This document shows, piece after piece, positions 44,573 to 52,621 of a stretch of DNA of 64,000 bases. Within the stretch, counting starts at the first letter, position 1; each line of letters begins with the position of its first letter. The position numbers and the translations under genes are program-made. The DNA is taken from the NCBI RefSeq assembly GCF_023701525.1, contig NZ_JAMQAW010000006.1:245350-309349 (forward strand). Reading direction: 5' to 3'. A model generated the notes under the pieces. That model was not told the origin of the DNA and ran no database searches. It was given only the letters and a program-made list of their open reading frames with translations. This DNA is from Streptomyces albipurpureus (GTDB lineage Bacteria; Actinomycetota; Actinomycetes; Streptomycetales; Streptomycetaceae).

Positions 44573-44891
44573 GTATCTGCTCGTCGAGTCCCAGGGGCGA
44601 TACGCCGGCCCCGGCTCACAGGACTTCCTCGGTGACGCCGTACGGCTGGTCGAGTCCGGTCACACCGTGACGGTGCTGCTGATCGAGAACGGGGTGACCG
44701 ACGGCATCGGCTCGGTGTCGGACCCGTTGGGGCGGCTGATCGACGCGGGAGCGCGGGTGTGGGTGGACGGCTTCTCGCTGGAGCAGCGGGCGGTGCTGGC
44801 GTCGCGCCTGCGTCCAGGGGTGCGTCCGGTGGGGATGGACGAGGTCGCGGAGCATCTGCTGCGGCCCGGTGTGCAGGGAGTGTGGCACTGA
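44565..44891 (+). CDS. DsrE/TusB-like protein 1, no cysteine
   Basis: A 108-aa protein of the DsrE/DsrF/TusBCD fold. YLLVESQGRYAGPGSQDFLG is followed by a helix (AVRLVESGHTVTVLLIENGV), then GRLIDAGARVWVDGFSLEQR, the alternating strand-helix order of the family. It contains no cysteine at all, so it cannot carry persulfide itself. The GTG at 44565 lies inside the end of hydrolase 2, with GGAGG 9 bases ahead. It is the first of three consecutive DsrE-like genes, matching the heterotrimer logic of DsrEFH and TusBCD, although sequence alone cannot prove that they assemble. Confidence 0.7.
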   Translation: MAEYLLVESQGRYAGPGSQDFLGDAVRLVESGHTVTVLLIENGVTDGIGSVSDPLGRLIDAGARVWVDGFSLEQRAVLASRLRPGVRPVGMDEVAEHLLRPGVQGVWH

Positions 44892-44892
44892 G

Positions 44893-45312
44893 ATGGATAC
44901 CGCAAAGAGCAGGGAACTGCCGCGTGCGGATGTGCTCATCGCCATCATGGGGGCGCCCCACACCGGAGACCTGGTGACCTCGGCGTTCCGGCTGACCCAG
45001 GCACTGCTGGAGCGCGGGGCCTCGGTCCACCTGTGGACCTGCGGCAACGCGACCCGGCTGACGCAGCTGTCGCTGGGGGACGACAAGCCGCGCAACTTCG
45101 TGGACTGGGCCCGTGCCTATCCCACGACGGCGACCCTGGCCACCGAGCTGCTGTCGACGTTCCCCACCACCTTGCACTGGTTCGCCTGCCGGTTCTGCAG
45201 CCAGGAGCGCGGGGCGGACGCCCATGTCCCCGGCATCAAGCTGCGGCCCCCGTTCAAGTTCACCGACCACCTGGAGGCCACCGACAAGTCGTTCTTCCTG
45301 GGGGTGTGCTGA
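44893..45312 (+). CDS. DsrE/TusD-like protein 2, the cysteine-bearing subunit
   Basis: A 139-aa DsrE-family protein with the clear start VLIAIMGAPHTGDLVTSAFR, then LTQALLERGASVHLWTCGNA. It has four cysteines: Cys50 in LWTCG, Cys99 and Cys102 in FACRFCSQERGAD (the region of the active Cys of DsrE/TusD), and Cys139 as the very last residue. It is the only one of the three adjacent proteins with cysteine, so if the set relays sulfur or does redox chemistry, this is the working subunit. It starts two bases after the previous stop, and the next gene begins two bases after its own. A carrier for sulfur, or a protein-protein scaffold for the ACP, are both possible. Confidence 0.75.
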   Translation: MDTAKSRELPRADVLIAIMGAPHTGDLVTSAFRLTQALLERGASVHLWTCGNATRLTQLSLGDDKPRNFVDWARAYPTTATLATELLSTFPTTLHWFACRFCSQERGADAHVPGIKLRPPFKFTDHLEATDKSFFLGVC

Positions 45313-45314
45313 CC

Positions 45315-45707
45315 ATGGCCGACACCGGACGCCGTCTGCTGATCATCGAGCGCGCCTATCGGGGCTCGGTGGAGACCCAGTTCGCCGATGTGCTGTATTT
45401 CGTACGCGAACTCAACCGCCAGCAGGGCGGGATGGACATCCTGCTGCGCGGCCTCGCGGTCACCTTCGCCGCGGCCCACCCCGCCCCCGTACCGGCGCTC
45501 CGGATCGCCGGGCGGCGACTCGACACCCTTCCCGACCCCCGGGAGACCATCCGCACCCTGGTCTCGGAGGGAGCCGGGGTATGGGCACAGGACAGCGCCC
45601 TGGCCGAGTTCGAGACGGGCCCCGATTGGCTGCAGAAGGGCGTGCGGCGCGCGAGCGACGCCACCTTCCCCGACTGGGCCGGCTATCTGAGCGTCCACTT
45701 CCTGTGA
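45315..45707 (+). CDS. DsrE-like protein 3, no cysteine
   Basis: A 130-aa protein with the same alpha/beta layout: RRLLIIERAYRGSVETQFAD, VLYFVRELNRQQGGMDILLR, then RETIRTLVSEGAGVWAQDSA. It has no cysteine. Together with its two upstream neighbours it completes a set of three small DsrE-like proteins of 108, 139 and 130 residues, near the sizes of TusB, TusD and TusC. A 264-base gap without a recognisable gene follows before the next KS-like gene. My family assignment rests on order and pattern and is less sure than for protein 2. Confidence 0.6.
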   Translation: MADTGRRLLIIERAYRGSVETQFADVLYFVRELNRQQGGMDILLRGLAVTFAAAHPAPVPALRIAGRRLDTLPDPRETIRTLVSEGAGVWAQDSALAEFETGPDWLQKGVRRASDATFPDWAGYLSVHFL

Positions 45708-45971
45708 TCCGGCGTCTACCGCGCGGTCCATCGCCCCCTGGTCCGCCCCTGCCAGCGGTCCCTCTGCCTCCCTGGCGAAGCTCCCGCCCGGGCACACCGG
45801 CGGACAGGGCCAAGGCCCGTCAGCGGTACGCGGGAACGCATCGGGTCCGGGCGTCGGGCGACCGCGACCGGGGTTCCCACCCCGGAGTCCGGCCCAGGCA
45901 ACCGCACCCAACGACACAACCGGACCCATCCAAGCAACCGATCAGAACAACCGAGAGGAGCACCGCGCCCC

Positions 45972-47081
45972 ATGGCCTCCACCACCACCGCCGTCCGAGG
46001 ACCGCTCATCACCGCCTGGTCCGTCGTCTCGCCCTACGGCCTGGAGAGCGCCCAGTTCGCGACCGGTCTGACCAGCGGTAGAACCACCGCGGCCCCCCTC
46101 GACCAGGCCATCTGGTCCGCCCCTGTGGACACCGCCTGCCTGGTCCCGGACTTCAGCCCACCCGCCGTACTCGGCCGCAAGGGCACCCGCTCCATGGACC
46201 GGGTCACCGGTCTCGCGGTGACCGCCGTGGGGCAGTTGCTGCGGGACTCCGACGGCGAGCGCATCGCGGGCGTCGGCGATGACGCCGCCCTGGTCCTCGG
46301 CACCAACACCGGTAGCGCGCAGAGCATGATGGACTTCACCCGCGACTCGCTGGTGCAGGAGAAGCCGTTCTTCGTCGACCCGATGCGCTTCCCCAACACG
46401 GTGATGAACTGCGCGGCCGGCCAGTGCGCCATCTGGCACCAGCTCAAGGGCCCCAACACCACCGTCGCCGGGGGCAGGGCATCCGGTCTGCTCGCCCTCA
46501 ACTACGCGCTACGGCTGCGGAAGTCGGGCCGGGCCAGGACGGTGCTGTGCGGGGCGGTCGAGGAGTTCTCCGCGGCCCGCGCCTGGTTGGAGGTGCACAC
46601 CCGACGCGAGGATGAGGCCGACTGCGTCCTGGGCGAGGGCGCCGCCGTACTGCTGCTGGAGTCCGCCGAGGACGCGAGCGAGCACGGCCGCACCGGGCTC
46701 GCCGAGGTGCTCGCCCTGGAGTTCGGTGTCTTCCACACGGACGACCAGGTCGCCCCGGTGCTCGCCGCCAGCATCCGACGGGCCCTCGACCGCTCCGGGG
46801 TGCGGCTGGACGAGATCGCACTCGCCGCCGACTCCCAGGCACACGGAATACGCGGGGTGGGCGAGCGGGCGGCGCTACGGGAGGTCCTGGGCGGCCACTG
46901 CCCCGAGCGCATCGCCTGCGCCGAACCGATCGGGGACACCCACGCGGCCTCCGCGACCTTCCAGATCGCGGCCCTGCTCACCGCCGCCCAGGCGGCCGGC
47001 GGAATGACCGGCTCGGTGGGACTGGTCGTCTCCGTCGACCGGGACGGGGTCGTGGGCTGTGCCGTACTGCGGCTCGGCTGA
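45972..47081 (+). CDS. Ketosynthase-like protein C, nucleophile replaced by Arg
   Basis: A 369-aa thiolase-fold protein. It reads KGPNTTVAGGRASGLLAL, so Arg169 takes the place of the nucleophilic Cys. The HGTGT motif is lost (SQAHGIRG instead), and the late His is only loosely preserved in GDTHAASAT. It is the best preserved of the three degenerate KSs and keeps GEGAAVLLLES. AGGAG lies 12 bases before the ATG. It has no intact KS beside it, unlike A and B; by count, KS1 is the one left without a partner. Confidence 0.85.
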   Translation: MASTTTAVRGPLITAWSVVSPYGLESAQFATGLTSGRTTAAPLDQAIWSAPVDTACLVPDFSPPAVLGRKGTRSMDRVTGLAVTAVGQLLRDSDGERIAGVGDDAALVLGTNTGSAQSMMDFTRDSLVQEKPFFVDPMRFPNTVMNCAAGQCAIWHQLKGPNTTVAGGRASGLLALNYALRLRKSGRARTVLCGAVEEFSAARAWLEVHTRREDEADCVLGEGAAVLLLESAEDASEHGRTGLAEVLALEFGVFHTDDQVAPVLAASIRRALDRSGVRLDEIALAADSQAHGIRGVGERAALREVLGGHCPERIACAEPIGDTHAASATFQIAALLTAAQAAGGMTGSVGLVVSVDRDGVVGCAVLRLG

Positions 47082-47129
47082 GCGACGCACCGAACCGCGG
47101 GAACCAAGCGCCGAGAGGAAGGCAGGGAC

Positions 47130-48068
47130 ATGAGCACCGAAGCACCCCGGGTGGGACTGCTGTTCCCCGGGCAGGGCGCACAGCGCCCGGGCATGGGCGA
47201 GGCATGGCGTGACTGCGCCTCCTGGGACCTGGTCCCGAGGGTCTCCGAGATTTCGGGCGTCGACATCGAGGAGTTGCTGCTCACGGCCGATGAGCAGACG
47301 CTGCGCCGTACCGACCTGGCGCAGCTGGCGATCTTCACCACCTCGCTGATGGCCCACCGAGAGGCGTCGGCGCGGGGCGTTCTGGGCGAGGTGGTCTGCT
47401 ACGCGGGCCACAGCCTGGGCGAGTATGTCGCCCTGACCGCGTCGGGGGCACTGCCGTATGAGGACGCGGTGCGTCTGGTGGTGGCCCGCGGCCGGGGCAT
47501 GCGGGAGGCGGCCGAGAACCAGTCGGGCACCATGGCCGTACTGCTGGGCGCTCCCCTGGAGAGCGTCGAGGAGGCCGCCTCGACGGTCCGTGCGGGCGGC
47601 CCGGGAGTGTGGGTCGCCAATATCAACTGCCCCGGCCAGGTCGTGTGCTCCGGCACCCCCGAGGGGCTTGAGCGGCTCGCGGAGCTGGTGGTGGCCCCCG
47701 GGGTGAAGGTGGTGAGCATCCCGGTCGGCGGCGCCTTCCACAGCCCGCTGATGAGTCCCGCCGCGGATGACCTCGCCAAGGCGCTGACGGATGCCCGCTT
47801 CGCCGCCGCCCATGCGGCGGTCGTCGCCAATGTGGACGCCAGCGCGCACTCAGGTGCCGACGACTGGCCGGATCTGATGATTCGTCAACTGACCTCCCCG
47901 GTGCGCTGGGAGGAGAGCGTACGGGTCCTGATCGGCGAGCTCGGCTGCACGCGGCTGCTGGAACTCGGGCCCGGCACCACCCTGACCAGTCTGCTGCGCC
48001 GCATCGACAGGAGCGTGTCGGCGACCGCGCTGAACAGCGCGTCCGCCATCGCCGCACTCGCGCACTGA
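47130..48068 (+). CDS. Malonyl-CoA:ACP transacylase, FabD-like
   Basis: A 312-aa acyltransferase. LLFPGQGAQRPGMG opens the domain, the nucleophile Ser95 is in YAGHSLGEYVAL, and His204 is in GGAFHSPLMSP. It loads malonyl units, made by the carboxylase at 32687, onto ACP. The length equals FabD. Where FabD has Gln-Q-x-x-R before the GHSLG helix, a normal QLAIFTTSLM stretch is seen. The next gene is ACP2, 79 bases downstream, its most likely substrate. A dedicated transacylase is unusual for aromatic type II PKSs, which borrow FabD, and points to a self-contained system. Confidence 0.93.
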   Translation: MSTEAPRVGLLFPGQGAQRPGMGEAWRDCASWDLVPRVSEISGVDIEELLLTADEQTLRRTDLAQLAIFTTSLMAHREASARGVLGEVVCYAGHSLGEYVALTASGALPYEDAVRLVVARGRGMREAAENQSGTMAVLLGAPLESVEEAASTVRAGGPGVWVANINCPGQVVCSGTPEGLERLAELVVAPGVKVVSIPVGGAFHSPLMSPAADDLAKALTDARFAAAHAAVVANVDASAHSGADDWPDLMIRQLTSPVRWEESVRVLIGELGCTRLLELGPGTTLTSLLRRIDRSVSATALNSASAIAALAH

Positions 48069-48147
48069 GCGCCCTCACCGACCACCCGAACTGATCACCC
48101 ACCCACTGCTGCGAACCCCGTAGCACCCTTCACCAAGGAGAGACCGC

Positions 48148-48411
48148 ATGTCTGACACCACCGGTACCGTCGCCCTTGAACGCGAAGACCTCCGTGTGAC
48201 CATCGCCGAGGTCCTCGACGTCGACGAGGTCAAGGTCACCGACGAGGCCCACTTCGTCAACGACCTGGGCGTGGACTCCCTGATGGCCCTTGAGGTGATG
48301 GTCGTCCTGGAGAAGAAGTACAAGGTCAAGCTCGGTGAGTCGGAGCTGAAGGAGGTCACCTGCCTGCAGAAGGCGTATGACCTGCTCGACGCGAAGCTCC
48401 AGGCCGCCTGA
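48148..48411 (+). CDS. Acyl carrier protein 2
   Basis: An 87-aa carrier protein with the canonical attachment site Ser44 in LGVDSLMALEVM. AAGGAGAGACC precedes the ATG at a good distance. It is followed by two dehydratase genes and FabG in overlapping order (TGATG to the first), so it is probably the main chain carrier during reduction, while ACP1 at 34819 serves the first ketosynthase or the starter. Confidence 0.95.
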   Translation: MSDTTGTVALEREDLRVTIAEVLDVDEVKVTDEAHFVNDLGVDSLMALEVMVVLEKKYKVKLGESELKEVTCLQKAYDLLDAKLQAA

Positions 48412-48878
48412 TGGCGCCGCTCGCAGCAGGCCCGGTGCGGGCCTTCCCCGAGATCTCATCCGAGCCCGGCGCCCCGCTGCGCACCACCGTCCAGGTCCAT
48501 GCGGACGAACGGGTCTTCCCCGGCCACTACCCCGGTTTCCCGATCTTCCCCGGGGTCTGTGTGGTCGAGCAGGTGCGCCGCAGTGCGCTGGCCACCGTTC
48601 CGGCGGACGCGGGCAAGGTGATCGTGCGGGCGATCGAGTCCACCCGGTTCCTCTCCCCCGTCTTCCCCGGGGATCGGCTGACCGTCGAACTGACCTGGTC
48701 ACCACGGGGTGAGGCCTGGCGGTGTGAGGCGGTCGCGGCCACCGAGCGGGGCCGGGCCGCGACCGTACGGCTGCGGCTGGTGGCCGCGCCGGAGCCCTCG
48801 ACCAGCGCCGAACCCCATGGCACCGCCCCGGTCGCCGTGGACGGGCCGTCGACCCAGGAGAGGAAGGCCCCGTGCTGA
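48411..48878 (+). CDS. Hotdog dehydratase 1, FabA/FabZ-like
   Basis: A 155-aa single hotdog domain. The active-site region reads FPGHYPGFPIFPGVCVVEQV, with the catalytic His in GHYPG and an acid in VVEQV, as in FabZ. The last 30 residues are a Pro/Thr-rich tail. It should remove water from 3-hydroxyacyl-ACP. It overlaps ACP2 by one base at its start and the next dehydratase by seven bases at its end. Two adjacent single-hotdog genes may form a heterodimer, as in reducing type II PKSs. Confidence 0.85.
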   Translation: MAPLAAGPVRAFPEISSEPGAPLRTTVQVHADERVFPGHYPGFPIFPGVCVVEQVRRSALATVPADAGKVIVRAIESTRFLSPVFPGDRLTVELTWSPRGEAWRCEAVAATERGRAATVRLRLVAAPEPSTSAEPHGTAPVAVDGPSTQERKAPC

Positions 48879-49384
48879 CGATCAGCGCGATCAAGAAGGT
48901 GCTGCCGCACCGCTATCCGATGCTGCTGGTGGACCGGGTCGATGAGCTGGTCCCGGGCGAGCGGCTGGTCGCGGTCAAGGCGATCACCTGCAACGAACCC
49001 TGGTACCAGGACCTCGCGGAGGACGCGGGGGACGAGGAGCACGCCTATCCGCAGACGTTGCTCATCGAGTCCTGGTGCCAGGCGGCCGGTGTGCTGGCGG
49101 CGTGGGACAAGCCCAACCCGGATGTGATGTCGGGCCAGGTGATGCTCTTCGGCAGCATCTCGGACGTCGTGCTGCACCGGCCCGTGCTCCCGGGCGAGGT
49201 GCTCCAGCACCGGGTGCGGCTGGTACGCGCCCTCAGCGACACCGTGATCTTCGAAGGCGAGTGCTTGTCCGACGGCGAGACCGTGATGGAGGTGGGCCGC
49301 GTCGTGATGGCGATGCGTCCGGCCGAGGAACTCACCGGCGCCCTGCCGGCCGCACCCGCGCCGGTGGGCGCCGGTGCCCACTAG
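48872..49384 (+). CDS. Hotdog dehydratase 2, FabZ-like
   Basis: A 170-aa hotdog protein with the FabZ opening IKKVLPHRYPMLLVDRVDEL. The HFPGxPxMPG stretch is altered to EEHAYPQTLLIESWCQAAGV, where the acid in LLIES remains but the usual HFPG loop is lost. It may be the second, less active half of a heterodimer with dehydratase 1. The GTG start lies inside the previous gene. FabG follows 12 bases downstream. Confidence 0.8.
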   Translation: MLTISAIKKVLPHRYPMLLVDRVDELVPGERLVAVKAITCNEPWYQDLAEDAGDEEHAYPQTLLIESWCQAAGVLAAWDKPNPDVMSGQVMLFGSISDVVLHRPVLPGEVLQHRVRLVRALSDTVIFEGECLSDGETVMEVGRVVMAMRPAEELTGALPAAPAPVGAGAH

Positions 49385-49396
49385 AAGGAGTTGGAG

Positions 49397-50146
49397 ATGG
49401 ACGAGACATCGGCGGATGTGCGCAAGGTCGCCCTGGTCACGGGCGGCACCCGGGGCATCGGCCGGGCCACCGTGCTCCGGCTGGCCCAAGACGGCCATGA
49501 CGTCGCCTTCTGCTACGCCTCACGACCCGATGCCGCGCTGGAGTTGGAGAAGGAGGTGTCCGAACTCGGCGTCCGCGCCTTCGCCCAACGTACGGATGTG
49601 TCGGACCCGGATGCGGTACGGGCCCTGGTAGCCGAGATCGAGGAACGGCTCGGCACGATCGATACGGTGGTCACCTCCGCCGGCATCGTCCGTGACCAAC
49701 CGCTGTTGATGATGTCGGACGACGACTGGCAGCGGGTCCAGCGGGTGAACCTGGACGGCACGTACCACGTCTGCCGTTCGGTGGTCTTCGAGATGATGAA
49801 GCGCAAGAGCGGCTGCATCGTCAACATCTCCTCGATCGCCGGTGTCTACGGCCACGCCACCCAGACCAACTACTCGGCGTCCAAGGCCGGCATCATCGGC
49901 TTCACCAAGGCGCTCGCCAAGGAAGTGGGCCGCTACGGCATCCGCGCCAACGCGGTCGCCCCCGGCTTCATCGACACCGATATGACCTCCGCCCTGCCGG
50001 ACAAGGTCCGGGCACAGGCGGTCAAGGACATTCCGCTGCGCCGGCTCGGCCGCCCCGAGGAGGTCGCCGACCTGGTGTCCTACCTGGTCGGCGCCGACTA
50101 TGTGACGGGTGCCGTGTTCCAGATCGACGGAGGTCTCGTTGTCTAG
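49397..50146 (+). CDS. 3-Oxoacyl-ACP reductase, FabG-like
   Basis: A 249-aa NADPH-dependent SDR: VTGGTRGIGRA cofactor loop, NAG-type motif as TSAGIVRDQPL, catalytic Ser in VNISSIAG, and Tyr/Lys in NYSASKAGIIGF (Tyr-x3-Lys), then PGFIDTDMT. It reduces the 3-keto group after each condensation. The ATG at 49397 has AAGGAG 6 bases ahead. The stop overlaps the TTG start of the DsbA-like gene by 8 bases. Confidence 0.95.
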   Translation: MDETSADVRKVALVTGGTRGIGRATVLRLAQDGHDVAFCYASRPDAALELEKEVSELGVRAFAQRTDVSDPDAVRALVAEIEERLGTIDTVVTSAGIVRDQPLLMMSDDDWQRVQRVNLDGTYHVCRSVVFEMMKRKSGCIVNISSIAGVYGHATQTNYSASKAGIIGFTKALAKEVGRYGIRANAVAPGFIDTDMTSALPDKVRAQAVKDIPLRRLGRPEEVADLVSYLVGADYVTGAVFQIDGGLVV

Positions 50147-50873
50147 GGTGACCGGGCGGCCGAAGCAGCCGCCCAGGTTCTACTTCTCCCTGCGCAGCCC
50201 CTACTCCTGGATCGCCTACCGGGATCTCACGGCCGGCCATCCGGACCTCGCGGGGGCCCTGGAGTGGCGGCCGTTCTGGGAACCGGACGCGACCAGTGCC
50301 GACGCCCTGACCGAGGCCGGCGGTGACTTCCCGTATGTGGCGATGTCCCGCGAGAAGCATCTGTACATCCTCCAGGACGTACGGCGGTTGACCCGCGCGC
50401 GGAAGCTGGAGATGAGCTGGCCCCTCGACCGGGACCCCGTCTGGGAGGTTCCGCATCTGGCCTGGTTCATCGCGGCGGACGCGGGGCTCGGACGGGAGTA
50501 TGTGGACCGGGCGTATCGGGCGCGCTGGCAGGAGGGGCGCGATATCTGCGACCCGGTGGTCATCGGGGAGTTGGCGATCGAACTCGGACTGCCGGCGGAC
50601 CGGATGGCCGGCGCGGCGCAGGACGCCGGGCTGCGCGCGCGGGGGGTTTCGGCGCTGCTGGACGTCCATCGCGACGGGGTGTTCGGGGTGCCGTTCTTCG
50701 TTCACCGGTACGACAAGTTCTGGGGTACGGACCGACTCGCGGCCTTCGCCGAAGCGGTGGGGAGCACTCGCCCCGCCGGGCCGGTGGACGATCAAGGGGC
50801 CGTAGGCGCACCGCAGTTCGCGAGTAGGGTGATGGGGTCGGCCGACGGGGGACACGCCGGCGGCTGCGGCTGA
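50139..50873 (+). CDS. DsbA/GST-kappa-type isomerase (HCCA isomerase-like)
   Basis: A 244-aa thioredoxin-fold protein of the 2-hydroxychromene-2-carboxylate isomerase group: FYFSLRSPYSWIAYRDL at the start, a helical insert, and FGVPFFVHRYDKFWGTDRL near the end. The Ser-Pro at SPYSW replaces the CxxC of true DsbA, so it should not be a disulfide oxidase. The family isomerises double bonds with glutathione or another thiol; in a reducing polyketide pathway, cis/trans isomerisation of a polyene is a natural guess. I choose the TTG at 50139 because GGAGG lies 5 bases ahead; the GTG at 50148 is the alternative. It sits after KR in the same operon. Confidence 0.8.
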   Translation: MSRVTGRPKQPPRFYFSLRSPYSWIAYRDLTAGHPDLAGALEWRPFWEPDATSADALTEAGGDFPYVAMSREKHLYILQDVRRLTRARKLEMSWPLDRDPVWEVPHLAWFIAADAGLGREYVDRAYRARWQEGRDICDPVVIGELAIELGLPADRMAGAAQDAGLRARGVSALLDVHRDGVFGVPFFVHRYDKFWGTDRLAAFAEAVGSTRPAGPVDDQGAVGAPQFASRVMGSADGGHAGGCG

Positions 50874-50894
50874 AACCGATGTTGCGGAGCGGGC

Positions 50895-51953
50895 ATGGAC
50901 CGCGGTACCCAGAGGGGGAGACAGGTGCAGAACGACCCGACCTATCAGCGGGCCGGAACGCCAGGGCACTCAGAGAGCACGGCGAGCCCAGAGGCCTCAC
51001 CGGCCCCGGAGACCTCGGGGGGTTCTGTCACGAGACCGAGGGTTCGCCGCGGCTCGCTGCTGCACCGGGTGCTGGCGACGCCCGCGTTACCGGCGGCACC
51101 GGTCTATGGCGCACTGCTCTCCTATCTCGTCTACCACCCGCCCCGGCGCCCCCATCACCGGCATCCCAAGGACTTCGGGCTGCCGGTGGAGGAGGTGTGG
51201 GTGCAGTTGCCCGGTGGGCGCCGAAAGCTGCACATCTGGCTCTGCCGGGGCGGGACCGACCGGGTGGTGGTCGTCGGGCACGGCATCGGCCTGAGCAAGT
51301 CGGCCAGTCTGGCGCAGGCGGCCTTCCTCCATGAGGCGGGTTACACGGTCGCCCTGTTCGACCATCGAAACCACGGTCTGAGCGACTCGGACAAGGCGTT
51401 CTGGGGCCTGAGCGAGCGCCACACCGATGATGTGGTCGCCGTTGTGGACAGCCTGCGGGCGATGCCCGAGTACGCACAGGCGCGTTACGCGGTCTACGGG
51501 TTCTCCTTCTCCACCTTCCCCTCGCTCTATCTGCTGAAGCGGGCGGGCTGTCCGGTGGAGGCGATCGTCTGCGACAGCGGTCCCGCGCTGGAACTGCGTC
51601 CGCTGTTCCAGAACTTTCTGCGGGCCAAGGGCCTCCCGGTACCGAAACCCCTGCTGCACCAGCCCTCCTGGTCGGTGCTGACCTCGGTCTTCTCCCGGCT
51701 GGGCACGGCCATGCTGCAAGCGCAGTGGCCGCCACCGGCCACCGATGGCTATCTGCGGACGCCGGTGCTGATCCTGGCCGGTGAGGATGACTCGATCATC
51801 CCCGTCGAGGGTGCCAAGGCGCTGGCCGCCCGCTATCCCCTGGCCGAGGTCGAGGTACTGCCCGGTACCGAGCACCTCCAGGGCATCAAGACGGACCCCG
51901 AGCACTACCGGGGCACGGTCCTCGCCTTCCTGAAGCGGGCACTGGGCGAGTGA
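50895..51953 (+). CDS. Alpha/beta hydrolase 3
   Basis: A 352-aa hydrolase related to hydrolase 2. After a 55-residue disordered, Pro/Ser-rich head come VVVVGHGIGLSKSASLAQAA, FDHRNHGLSDSD, the nucleophile motif YGFSFSTFPSLY, VCDSGPALEL, the acid in GEDDSIIPVEG and the His in PGTEHLQGIK. The start is ambiguous: the ATG at 50895 has GGAG 5 bases ahead, and a GTG at 50925 has GGGGGAG 4 bases ahead. It ends in a GTGA overlap with the SRPBCC gene. Two paralogous hydrolases flanking the DsrE/KS-like/FAS block suggest sequential acyl-ester chemistry. Confidence 0.83.
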   Translation: MDRGTQRGRQVQNDPTYQRAGTPGHSESTASPEASPAPETSGGSVTRPRVRRGSLLHRVLATPALPAAPVYGALLSYLVYHPPRRPHHRHPKDFGLPVEEVWVQLPGGRRKLHIWLCRGGTDRVVVVGHGIGLSKSASLAQAAFLHEAGYTVALFDHRNHGLSDSDKAFWGLSERHTDDVVAVVDSLRAMPEYAQARYAVYGFSFSTFPSLYLLKRAGCPVEAIVCDSGPALELRPLFQNFLRAKGLPVPKPLLHQPSWSVLTSVFSRLGTAMLQAQWPPPATDGYLRTPVLILAGEDDSIIPVEGAKALAARYPLAEVEVLPGTEHLQGIKTDPEHYRGTVLAFLKRALGE

Positions 51954-52495
51954 GGGACTCGGGAACACCACGGGTGTGGGGCGCCCGGCCGGATGAGCTG
52001 GCCGCCTCCTACCCCTGCGACGACCTGCTGGGCCCCGGCGCCGAGCCATGGATGCGCGCGGTCACCGTACGGGCCGACGCGGCCACCACCTTCCGCTGGC
52101 TCTGCCAGCTCAAGGTGGCGCCGTACAGCTACGACAGTCTGGACAACCTCGGCCGCCGCAGCCCCCGGAAGCTCTCTCCGGGGGCCGAGGAACTGGCGGC
52201 CGGGCAGCGGGTGATGACCATTTTCGAACTGGTCTCCTTCGAGACCGACCGCCATCTGACGCTGCTGCTCACCACTCCTCGGGCGGTGCGGCTCTTCGGG
52301 GACTTCGCCCTGACCTATGCCGTGCTGCCCGAGGGCGCGGACAGCACCCGACTGGTGGTGAAGATGGTCGTGGGCCGGCGTCCCGGAGTGCTGGGCGCTC
52401 CCCGGATGAAGATGATGGCCTGGGGAGATCTGCTGATGATGCGGCGCCAACTGCTGACGCTGCGCGATCTCGCGGAGGGCGGGACCAAGCCCTGA
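51950..52495 (+). CDS. SRPBCC (START-like) domain protein
   Basis: A 181-aa protein with the SRPBCC helix-grip pattern: MRAVTVRADAATTFRWLCQL, YDSLDNLGRRSPR and a strand set ending in RLVVKMVVGRRPG. The group includes polyketide cyclases and lipid-binding proteins; its pocket suits an acyl or polyketide chain. GTGA overlap with hydrolase 3 puts it in the operon. Its specific role, as cyclase or carrier, cannot be told from the sequence. Confidence 0.7.
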   Translation: MRDSGTPRVWGARPDELAASYPCDDLLGPGAEPWMRAVTVRADAATTFRWLCQLKVAPYSYDSLDNLGRRSPRKLSPGAEELAAGQRVMTIFELVSFETDRHLTLLLTTPRAVRLFGDFALTYAVLPEGADSTRLVVKMVVGRRPGVLGAPRMKMMAWGDLLMMRRQLLTLRDLAEGGTKP

Positions 52496-52621
52496 CGGGC
52501 TCATTCCGGTCGGCCGCGCTGGCAACTAACTGCCAGAGTGCCGGGGAAAGTTGACCTCCCTTCGACACGCCGTCAACGATCGGACGACAGCGTGCAGCGC
52601 CCCACAGCGAGAGGTCTACCC

